Of a DNA stretch of 64,000 bases, positions 52,422-59,586 are shown piece by piece. The stretch's first letter is position 1. Each line of letters starts with the position of its first letter. Origin of the DNA: Streptomyces sp. RB17 (GTDB lineage Bacteria; Actinomycetota; Actinomycetes; Streptomycetales; Streptomycetaceae); NCBI RefSeq assembly GCF_009604455.1, contig NZ_WEGL01000006.1, positions 620,001-684,000 on the forward strand, read 5' to 3'. Under the pieces are notes generated by a model. It searched no databases. It was not told where the DNA came from and worked only from the letters and a program-made list of their open reading frames with translations. The position numbers were made by a program, and so were the translations under genes.

Positions 52422-53393
52422 TCAGCCGAAGGCCTCCCGCAGCGCGGGCAGCAGGGTCTTCGCCGACCAGTCCAGGTACTCCGTCTGCGCGTCGCCGCCG
52501 ATCTGCACGAGCGCGATCTCCCCGAACCCGGCCTCGGCGTACGGCCGTACGGCCTCCACGAAGGCATCGGGGTCGTCACCGCACGGGACGGAGGCGGCGA
52601 CGTCGTCCTCGTCCACGAACCGCGTCGCGGACTCGAAGGAGTCGGGGTGCGGCAGTTCGGCGTTCACTTTCCAGCCGAGGCCGAACCAGCGGAACTGGGA
52701 GTGGGCGCGCTTGACCGCCGTGTCCCGGTCGGCGTCGTAGCACACCGGCAGCTGGCCGACCCGGGGCTTGCCGCTGCCGCCGTGCCGGTCGAAGGCCTCC
52801 AGCAGCCCCGCTTCCGGCTCGGTCGCGATGACGAGGTCGGCGAGGTGCCCGGCCAGTCTGCAGGACTGGTCGCCGGAGACGGCGATGCCGATCGGCGGGG
52901 GCTCCTCCGGCAGATCCCACAGCCGGGCCGACTCCACGTCGTAGTGCGGCCCGTGATGGGTGACATGGCCGCCCTCGAACAGCGCGCGGATGATCCCCAC
53001 GGCCTCCTCCAGCATCTCGTGACGCACGTCCACCGGAGGCCAGCCGCCGCCCACCACATGCTCGTTCAGGTTCTCACCGGCGCCCAGCCCGAGCCGGAAC
53101 CTGCCCTCGGACAGCAGCTGTACGGTGGCCGCCTGCTGCGCCACGATCGCCGGGTGGTAGCGGAGGATGGGGCAGGTCACATAGCTCATCAGCGGAATCC
53201 GCGAGGTGGCCTGGGCGGCGGCGCCCAGCACGCTCCACGCGTACGGGGAGTGGCCCTGCGAACGCAGCCACGGAAAGTAGTGGTCGGAGATCACCGAGAA
53301 GTCGAACCCGGTCTCCTCGGCCCGGACGACGTGGTCCACGAGGTCCCGGGGCCCTGCCTGCTCGGTCATCATCGTGTATCCGATTTGCAGCAT
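52422..53393 (-). CDS. LLM class F420-dependent oxidoreductase
   Basis: A 323-residue luciferase-like TIM barrel. IGYTMMTEQAGPRDLVDHVV and DFSVISDHYFPWLRSQGHSP fit the F420-dependent glucose-6-phosphate dehydrogenase-like group (TIGR03557-type), with LLSEGRFRLGLGAGENLNEH for the cofactor phosphate. These enzymes use coenzyme F420, common in Streptomyces, to reduce or oxidise small molecules. Substrate unknown. The gene is on its own, 50 bases from the pseudokinase gene stop in the same direction. Confidence 0.9.
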   Translation of the reverse strand: MLQIGYTMMTEQAGPRDLVDHVVRAEETGFDFSVISDHYFPWLRSQGHSPYAWSVLGAAAQATSRIPLMSYVTCPILRYHPAIVAQQAATVQLLSEGRFRLGLGAGENLNEHVVGGGWPPVDVRHEMLEEAVGIIRALFEGGHVTHHGPHYDVESARLWDLPEEPPPIGIAVSGDQSCRLAGHLADLVIATEPEAGLLEAFDRHGGSGKPRVGQLPVCYDADRDTAVKRAHSQFRWFGLGWKVNAELPHPDSFESATRFVDEDDVAASVPCGDDPDAFVEAVRPYAEAGFGEIALVQIGGDAQTEYLDWSAKTLLPALREAFG

Positions 53394-53443
53394 ACGGGGC
53401 GAGTCCCCGGGGCGGCGGCCGGAAAACGAGCCACCGGCGCCGG

Positions 53444-54994
53444 TCAGTCCTGCGGCACCCGGAACGTCTGCAGGAACGTCCTCAGCGCCAGCCGGTTGGC
53501 GGCGACGTCCCAGGTCGCGGCCGGGGTCGTGAAGCGCAGGGAGAAACCGTCGCCGCCGCCGGTCAGGAAGCCGCGCCCGAAGGTGTGCACCCGCGCGTCC
53601 CCCGCCCCCGCCAGCCACTCCAGGTCGGCCGCCCTGTACCCCTGGTACGTGGTGGCCCGGACGGTGCCGGCGCGGTGGTAGCCGGGGAGCCGCTGCAGGC
53701 CGGGCTCGACGTCGTCCCGCCAGACGGCCACGGGATCCGGGCCGACACGCTCGCTGTGGGTGACGGCGAGGGTGGGCGAGGTGCCGTCCCGGCCGAAGGT
53801 GACGCGATAGGCGCCGGAGACCCGGGAGGTGGTCAGCCGCTTCCAGCCGTCCGGCAGGGCGACGGAGAAGCCCTCCGGAGCGGTGTAGCGGTGATAGCCG
53901 GCCGGCAGTGCGGGCGAGGCGCTCGGAGCCGGGGTCGGGGAGGCGGGCGCGCTGCCGCCGGTGTGCGGGCCGGCCGACGCGGTGGGGCGGGCCGGTGCGT
54001 GCGCGGTGCCGAAGCCCGGCAGCTGATGGGCCGCGGCCAGGACCGCGACGGCGACGGTGACCACGGCCAGCGCGGTACCGGCCGCGAGGATCCCTCTGCT
54101 CCACTCCCGCCCGGCGAGGCGGACCCCGCCGTACGCGCCGCGCAGCCGGGGCACGGGGGCCGGCTCCCGGTCCGCGTCGGCGTCCTCGTCGAGGGTCCGG
54201 ATCAGGGCCTCCCGGACCACCGGCCGGGTCAGCCGCTCCCGCGAGTTCTTCCGCAGCAGCCCCTGCACGGCCTGGGTGAGCGGACCCGTGCGCAACGGGG
54301 TGCGCAGCGGCAGCCGGTCCACGGCCTTCAGGGTGGCGTCGGGCCGGCCGCGGTCGCGGTACGGCGGCCGGCCCTCCGCCATCGTGTACAGCAGCGCACC
54401 CAGCGCCCACAGGTCGGCGGCCGGTCCGATCCGCTCGTCCCGGGCCTGCTCGGGCGAGGCGTACGACGGTGCCGTGAGCCGTGGCACCAGGGTCGCGCCG
54501 GCCAGCCCGAAGCCGGTGACGACGACCGGGCCGCTGTCCCGTACGAAGACCTGGCCGGGGCTCAGCTCGCCGTGGGTGATGCCCTCGTCGTGCGCGGCCT
54601 GCAGCACGTCGAGCAGTTCCAGGCCGGTCCGGGCCGCCCGCGCGACATTGAACGGGCCCTCACGGTCGAGGAGTTCGATGAGGGGCGTGCCGTCGATCCA
54701 CTCGGTGACCGTCCACAGGACGCCGGACTCGACCACGGCGTCCACGACCGTGGCGATCTGGCCGGGGCACAGCAGTCGCATCGTCTCGGAGGTGCGGACG
54801 ACGCGGGCCGTGATCCGGCGCGCGGTGTCGTCGGCGGAGGGTTCCGGCAGGGTGGTCTGGGCCACCAGCCTGGGTTGTTCCGCCGTCACGTCCTCGGCGT
54901 ACCACCACAGGCGGTTCGTCTCGCGGGCGAAGACCTCCAGGAGCCGGTACCGCCCGGCGACCAGCTCGTGTGCGGAGACGTGCGCCTTGGTCAT
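53444..54994 (-). CDS. Membrane-anchored pseudokinase
   Basis: A 516-residue Pkn-like protein whose kinase domain (about 12-270) has lost its catalytic residues. The glycine loop reads VFARETNRL, the VAIK lysine position is Gln (LVAQTTLP), the HRD-K-N loop is H141-GELSPGQ and DFG is TGFG (Asp to Gly at 161). The fold markers SYASPEQARDERIGPAADLW and LLRKNSRERL are kept. One transmembrane helix (about 301-323), a Pro/Ser/Ala linker and an extracellular domain (YTAPEGFSVALPDGWKRL) follow. It probably works as a scaffold or sensor. The start at 54994 has GAGGG six bases upstream. Confidence 0.88.
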   Translation of the reverse strand: MTKAHVSAHELVAGRYRLLEVFARETNRLWWYAEDVTAEQPRLVAQTTLPEPSADDTARRITARVVRTSETMRLLCPGQIATVVDAVVESGVLWTVTEWIDGTPLIELLDREGPFNVARAARTGLELLDVLQAAHDEGITHGELSPGQVFVRDSGPVVVTGFGLAGATLVPRLTAPSYASPEQARDERIGPAADLWALGALLYTMAEGRPPYRDRGRPDATLKAVDRLPLRTPLRTGPLTQAVQGLLRKNSRERLTRPVVREALIRTLDEDADADREPAPVPRLRGAYGGVRLAGREWSRGILAAGTALAVVTVAVAVLAAAHQLPGFGTAHAPARPTASAGPHTGGSAPASPTPAPSASPALPAGYHRYTAPEGFSVALPDGWKRLTTSRVSGAYRVTFGRDGTSPTLAVTHSERVGPDPVAVWRDDVEPGLQRLPGYHRAGTVRATTYQGYRAADLEWLAGAGDARVHTFGRGFLTGGGDGFSLRFTTPAATWDVAANRLALRTFLQTFRVPQD

Positions 54995-55198
54995 GGTCAT
55001 CCCTCGCTGAAACCCCTGTTTCGTGTCCTACAGAGGTACGCGGGGCGTGCCGGGGTGCGTTCAAAGAATCCGTGAGTCCGGTGCCGATCCTGCCTTTCAT
55101 TCAATTCTTCGAAAGGGCTTGCGAGTTTGGGATGGCCGCACCCGGGGGTCGTTCGACCTGCGGGTAACCGAGGGTAAATGCCCGGGAGCGGCCCTGGC

Positions 55199-56161
55199 TC
55201 ACAGCAGCCCGAACCGCTCTGCCCAGCCGGTCAGTTCCCGTGGTGTCGTGTTGCCGCCGCACACCACGAGTCCGATCCGGGCGCCGTCGCCGACCCGGGC
55301 CACGACCTGCCGGGCCGCCGGCAGCAGACAGCCCGCGGCCGGCTCGGCCCACACCTTGGCGTGTTCGGCGAGCTCCAGCGAGCCGTGCACCGCCGCCCGG
55401 TCCGGCACCACCAGCACCTCCTCCACCAGCGGCGACACATGGTCGTACGTCAGCTGGGACACGGAGGGCGCGCTGAGCGTGGTGACCAGGGACGACAAGG
55501 GCACCGGGACCGGTCCGCCCGCCTTCAGCGCACCGGACATGGCCTCGGCGCCCTCGGTCTCCACACCCCAGACGCGGACCCCGGGACGTCTGGCGGCGAG
55601 GGCCGCGGCGACCCCGGCGATCAGCCCGCCGCCGCCGATGCTGACCACGACGTCCGTCAGCCCGTCTGCCGCGTCCTCGGCCAGCTCCAGCCCGACCGTG
55701 CCCTGTCCGGCGATCACCAACGGGTCGTCGAACGGGTGGACCAGGGTCAGCCCCTCGTCCCTGAGCCGCGTCACCAGCTCGAAGGCGCTGTCCATGCCGT
55801 CGGTCAGCCGCACCTGCGCCCCCGCGGCCTCGGCGAGCGCGATGGAACGCTCGGGCGCGGTACGGGGCATGACCACGGTCGCCTTCACATCGAGGGCCGC
55901 GGCCATCACCGCGAGGGCGATCCCGTGGTTGCCGCCGCTGACCGCGACCACGCCCGCGGCCCGCTCGGCCTCGCTGAGCGACAGCAGCTTCGCCGTCGCC
56001 CCGCGTGCCTTGAACGAGCCGGTGCGCTGGAGCAGTTCGAGTTTGGCGGTGACCGGGACGCCGAGGAGGTCGGTCAGACCCGGACTCGGCACGGTCGGCG
56101 TCCGCACGACATGTCCGTCGATCCGCTCCGCCGCGGCTTCGATCTCCTTGATGCCGATCAA
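55199..56161 (-). CDS. Threonine/serine dehydratase-like PLP enzyme
   Basis: A 320-residue fold-type II pyridoxal-phosphate enzyme. The PLP lysine is in QRTGSFKARGA, the phosphate-binding glycine loop is SIGGGGLIAG, and VSGGNHGIALA is the substrate loop. It would deaminate threonine or serine to the 2-oxo acid. It lacks the ACT regulatory domain of biosynthetic IlvA, so it is a short catabolic-type or racemase-like form. Its start at 56161 lies just before the decayed repeats of the polyprenyl synthase 3' end. Confidence 0.88.
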   Translation of the reverse strand: MIGIKEIEAAAERIDGHVVRTPTVPSPGLTDLLGVPVTAKLELLQRTGSFKARGATAKLLSLSEAERAAGVVAVSGGNHGIALAVMAAALDVKATVVMPRTAPERSIALAEAAGAQVRLTDGMDSAFELVTRLRDEGLTLVHPFDDPLVIAGQGTVGLELAEDAADGLTDVVVSIGGGGLIAGVAAALAARRPGVRVWGVETEGAEAMSGALKAGGPVPVPLSSLVTTLSAPSVSQLTYDHVSPLVEEVLVVPDRAAVHGSLELAEHAKVWAEPAAGCLLPAARQVVARVGDGARIGLVVCGGNTTPRELTGWAERFGLL

Positions 56162-56262
56162 GGTGCTTCACCCTTCCGGCGCGGGGTTGAGAGCCGCGCC
56201 GACCGCACCCTGACCCGCACGGACTCCCGAGGTCAACATGGTTTCGCCGCCCGCCCACACCT

Positions 56263-56644
56263 CGCGGCCCACCGGGACGTCCAGCAGCCGGAGCTCGTTG
56301 CCGGCCGTTCTGGCTGTGGGTGGTGCCGTCTTGGTCAGTGCCGCGGTCTCCGGGGTCCGTTGCGGGGTGTCGGGTGGTCCGGGTGGTGTGCGGGCCGCCG
56401 GGGAGCCGGGCGCGGCTCGCCCCGAGCGGTTTTCGAGTGGGCCTGTACTTCGCTTCGGCCTGCCAGGACGTCCGGCAGCCGGAGGTCGTTGCCGGCCGTT
56501 CTGGCTGTGGGCGGTGCCGTCTTGGTCAGTGCGGCGGTCTCCGGGGTCCGTTGCGGGGTGTCGGGTGGTCCGGGTGGTGTGCGGGCCGCCGGGGAGCCGG
56601 GCGCGGCTCGCCCCGGGCGGTTTTCGAGTCGGCCTACAGTTCGC
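56263..56644 (-). repeat. Two decayed tandem copies of polyprenyl synthase 3' end
   Basis: Two copies with a period of 191 bp (about 56263-56453 and 56454-56644) are nearly identical to each other and related to the real gene end at 56645 onward. Shared words include GCCAGGACGTCC (56650, 56462 and a variant at 56271) and GGGCCGCCGGGGAGCCG. On the minus strand they read GSPAAR, ETAAL, TAGNDLRLPDVLAGR, matching the synthase C-terminus GSPAAR, EAAAL, AAGNLLRLLDVLAGR. Internal deletions break the frame. The 472-base gap holds no other gene. Confidence 0.78.
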
Positions 56645-57653
56645 GGCCTGCCAGGACGTCCAACAGCCGGAGCAGGTTGCCGGCCGCGTCGGTGGCCAGT
56701 GGTGTCTGTGAGAGCAGCGTGCGGGCGGTGGCCGTGTGCGCGCGGGCCTCGGCCAGGGCCGCCGCACGGCCGCCGGCCGCCTCGATCAGTGCGGCGGCCT
56801 CCGGGGCCCGGTCCGGCGAGTCGAGCAGTGCGGGCAGTCCGCGGGCCGCCGGGGAGCCGAGTGCCGCCAGCACCGGGTACGTCTTTTTGCGCTGCCGCAG
56901 ATCGCCGCCCACCGGCTTGCCGGTGACGGCCGGGTCGCCCCAGATGCCCAGCACGTCGTCGACCAGCTGGAAGGCGACGCCGAGCTGCCGTCCGGCCCGG
57001 TCCAGCGCGTCGGCCGTGGCCTCGCCCGCCCCGCCGAGCAGGGCGCCCAGCGCGGCGGCACAGCCCAGCAGCGCGCCGGTCTTGCCCTCCGCCATCGACC
57101 GGTACTCCTCGGGGGTGACCCGCTCCGGGCCGGTCCAGGGCCGGGTGGCGAACAGCAGGTCGTCGGCCTGTCCGTGCACCAGGTCGGCGAGGGCCGCCGA
57201 CAGCAGCCGTACGGCCCCGGCACCCCGCGGCGCGATCGCGAGGGTCTCCACCGCCAGCGCGAACAGGGCGTCGCCGGCGAGCACGGCCGGGCCCGTGCCG
57301 TACGCCTTCCACACGGCGGGGCGGCGTCGCCGGGTCGCGTCGCCGTCCATGATGTCGTCGTGCAGCAGCGAGAAGGCATGCACCAACTCCACCGCCACCG
57401 CTGCCGGGACGCCGGCCCGCCCGTCGGCGCCCGCCGCCTCGGCGCCGAGCACCGCCAGCGCCTGCCGTACGCCCTTGCCGCCCGGCGCGGCGGCGGGCGC
57501 CCCGCCGACCTCGCACCAGCCGAAGGAGTACCCGGCCATCTCGGCCACCCACGGATGCAGCCGGCCGACCGCCTCCCGCAGCGCCGGCTGCACCAACTCC
57601 CGGCAACGGAGGAGGACTTCGGACGTGGAAGGTGCGGCCTGTATGGTGGTCAT
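56634..57653 (-). CDS. Polyprenyl diphosphate synthase family protein
   Basis: A 339-residue trans-prenyltransferase that condenses isopentenyl diphosphate with allylic diphosphates. The first aspartate-rich motif is LLHDDIMDGDATRRRRPAVW (DDIMD) and the second FQLVDDVLGIWGDP (DDxxG; the usual DDxxD ends in Gly here). Chain length cannot be predicted reliably. It overlaps the TPR gene by ATGA, so the two are co-translated from the promoter near 58720. Its 3' end has been duplicated twice downstream. Confidence 0.9.
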   Translation of the reverse strand: MTTIQAAPSTSEVLLRCRELVQPALREAVGRLHPWVAEMAGYSFGWCEVGGAPAAAPGGKGVRQALAVLGAEAAGADGRAGVPAAVAVELVHAFSLLHDDIMDGDATRRRRPAVWKAYGTGPAVLAGDALFALAVETLAIAPRGAGAVRLLSAALADLVHGQADDLLFATRPWTGPERVTPEEYRSMAEGKTGALLGCAAALGALLGGAGEATADALDRAGRQLGVAFQLVDDVLGIWGDPAVTGKPVGGDLRQRKKTYPVLAALGSPAARGLPALLDSPDRAPEAAALIEAAGGRAAALAEARAHTATARTLLSQTPLATDAAGNLLRLLDVLAGREL

Positions 57654-58690
57654 CGGGCGACCTCCGCGTCGAGACCGAACTCCTCCTGGGCCCGGGCCAC
57701 CATCTCCCGGGCGTGCCTCAGTCCACTCTGCTCCAACGTCCTTGCCAGATGGGCCAGTTCGGCCGCCGTCTCGGACCGGTCCCGGCCGAGCTGCGCCAGC
57801 GACTTGGCCAGCCCGAGCCGCGCCAGTGCCTCGCCGCGCGGCTCGCTCATCGCGCGGAACTCCTCCAGTGCCCGCTCGTACAGATCCCGCGCCTCGGTGT
57901 AACGCCCGGCCCGGTACAGGACGTTGCCGCGCATCTTGTGGTTGTAGGCGAGCGCGCTGGAGAGGTCCATCGCCCGGCAGGAGGCCTCCGCACGGGACAG
58001 CAGCTCCAGCGCCCGCTCGGTGTCCTTGTCGCGCACCGAGAGGATGTCGGCGAGGCCGCGCAGCGCCCAGGCGTGTCCGCGCCGGTCCTCCGCCCGCTCG
58101 GCTATCTCCGCCGCCTCCTCGAACAGCGCGTACGCCCGGTCGTGGTCACCGGTGTTGCGGTGCATCTGCGCGATCCCCTCCAGCGCCCACACCGTGTGCC
58201 GGGCCTCGCCGCGCCGACGGGCCTCGGCCAGCAGCTGCTCGTGCAGCCGGCCGACCGCCGCGTAGTCGCCCTGGATCCGGCCGGTCTCCGCGAGGCCGGC
58301 CAGCGAGTAGCCGCGGACAACGATGTCGCCGCCGCGCTCGCCGACTTCGGCCGCGAGCCCCAGCAGCCGCCAGGCCAGCGGGAAGGCCCCGCGCTGCCGG
58401 GCGAGGGTGCCGCCGCTCCACAGCGCCCACGCCATCGCGGCGGTGTCACCGGCCGCGCGGGCGGCGCGGTAACTCGCCTTCCAGGCCCGGTCCGCGTCCG
58501 CCGTGTGGCCGAGCCGCCGGTGCGCCTCGGCGACGGCGATCCCGCAGCGGGCCGCCTCCGCGGGGAGCCCGGACCGCTCGGCCTCGCGCAGCTTCTCGGT
58601 GCCCTCCGTCAGCACATCGATCAGCGAGGAATTCACGGACAGGGTGGTCAGGGCGCCCTGGTACTCCGGGGCGAAAGCCTTGCCGTACAT
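57650..58690 (-). CDS. Tetratricopeptide repeat protein
   Basis: A 346-residue all-helical protein of at least six TPR units, for example RGYSLAGLAETGRIQGDYAA, TVWALEGIAQMHRNTGDHDR and LAYNHKMRGNVLYRAGRYTE. There is no HTH, signal peptide or membrane segment, so it is probably a cytoplasmic scaffold. It is the first gene of an operon with the polyprenyl synthase (ATGA overlap), which suggests it acts with or on that enzyme; no such pairing is known to me. A large palindrome lies just upstream. Confidence 0.82.
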   Translation of the reverse strand: MYGKAFAPEYQGALTTLSVNSSLIDVLTEGTEKLREAERSGLPAEAARCGIAVAEAHRRLGHTADADRAWKASYRAARAAGDTAAMAWALWSGGTLARQRGAFPLAWRLLGLAAEVGERGGDIVVRGYSLAGLAETGRIQGDYAAVGRLHEQLLAEARRRGEARHTVWALEGIAQMHRNTGDHDRAYALFEEAAEIAERAEDRRGHAWALRGLADILSVRDKDTERALELLSRAEASCRAMDLSSALAYNHKMRGNVLYRAGRYTEARDLYERALEEFRAMSEPRGEALARLGLAKSLAQLGRDRSETAAELAHLARTLEQSGLRHAREMVARAQEEFGLDAEVAR

Positions 58691-58705
58691 GCGTAGCGTG
58701 CCTTT

Positions 58706-58737
58706 CTATACACGGTATGTATACATCGCGTGTATAG
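58706..58737. promoter_or_regulatory. Nested palindrome upstream of TPR-prenyl synthase operon
   Basis: CTATACACG (58706-58714) pairs with CGTGTATAG (58729-58737), and ATGTATACAT (58717-58726) is a perfect palindrome on the same centre. Together 28 of 32 bases are symmetric. It lies 16-47 bases before the leftward operon start, so a bound regulator would block transcription. The AT-rich core may also supply the -10. Confidence 0.7.
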
Positions 58738-58852
58738 GGTCTCGAAAATGCGCCCCGGCCTGAGGGGACCGGGGCGTGTCGGTCTGTTGCCGGTCAAGAC
58801 GCGGGTACGGCGACGGGGGTTGCCCGTGCGACGTGGATCACCCTGTGAAGGT

Positions 58853-59539
58853 TCAGTGCTGCTGGGCCTTCTGCGGGGTCAGCTCGCTCGGGCGCACCAC
58901 GACGAAGCCCTCGCCCTGGAGCATCAGCTGCACGGCCTCGCCGGAACCGCCGCGCAGCATCGAGCCGATGGACTGGGAGCGGTGCAGCGAGGTCTGCAGA
59001 TGTGCGGTCCAGCCGACCACCGCGTCGGTGTCGACGTACACGGGGGACTGCGCGGAGACCGGGATGACCAGCGGGTTGCCCTCGCAGACCAGACCGAGCC
59101 GGCCCTGCCCGCTGAACACGCTGTTGAACAGGCCGCCGCCGGCGATGCCCGACCCCTTCACCGTCTTGATGTCGTACGACAACGAGGCGTCGAAACACAG
59201 CACGTTGCGGCCGTTGACCGTGAACTGGTCGCCGGGCTCGACCTCGACGAGGAAACAGTTCTGCGCCTCGTGCGCGAACCAGGCCTCACCCTGCCCGCGC
59301 ACCGCCATGAGGGGCAGCCCCTCGCCGGTGACCGCACGCTTCAGCATGCCGCCGACGCCCTGCCCCTTGCGCTCGAACTTCAGGTCCCCCCGATAGGCGA
59401 CCATCGCGCCCTGGCGGGCGTACATCTCGCCGTCCACGGCGTACTTGATGCACTTGGCGTTCTCGACGGACATGCCCGGCTCCACGGCCGGCTGGACCAC
59501 GTGCGCACTGGAAAAGAGATCACCCTTCATGCGGGGCAT
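58853..59539 (-). CDS. AIM24 family protein
   Basis: A protein of 225-228 residues of the AIM24/TRAP-like family, a trimeric beta-helix fold shared with mitochondrial AIM24. Recognisable segments are GEMYARQGAMVAYRGDLKFE, GQGEAWFAHEAQNCFLVEVE, NGRNVLCFDASLSYDIKTVK and the glycine-rich end HRSQSIGSMLRGGSGEAVQL. Function in bacteria is unknown; the genes often occur near TerD-type stress genes, as here with the TerD-CAP gene upstream. Starts at 59539 (MPRMKGDLF) and 59530 are both possible; neither has a clear Shine-Dalgarno. Confidence 0.88.
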   Translation of the reverse strand: MPRMKGDLFSSAHVVQPAVEPGMSVENAKCIKYAVDGEMYARQGAMVAYRGDLKFERKGQGVGGMLKRAVTGEGLPLMAVRGQGEAWFAHEAQNCFLVEVEPGDQFTVNGRNVLCFDASLSYDIKTVKGSGIAGGGLFNSVFSGQGRLGLVCEGNPLVIPVSAQSPVYVDTDAVVGWTAHLQTSLHRSQSIGSMLRGGSGEAVQLMLQGEGFVVVRPSELTPQKAQQH

Positions 59540-59586
59540 GGTGTCCCGGAGGATGTTGTTCCGCCAAGATCGGGGAAAGAAACCGC

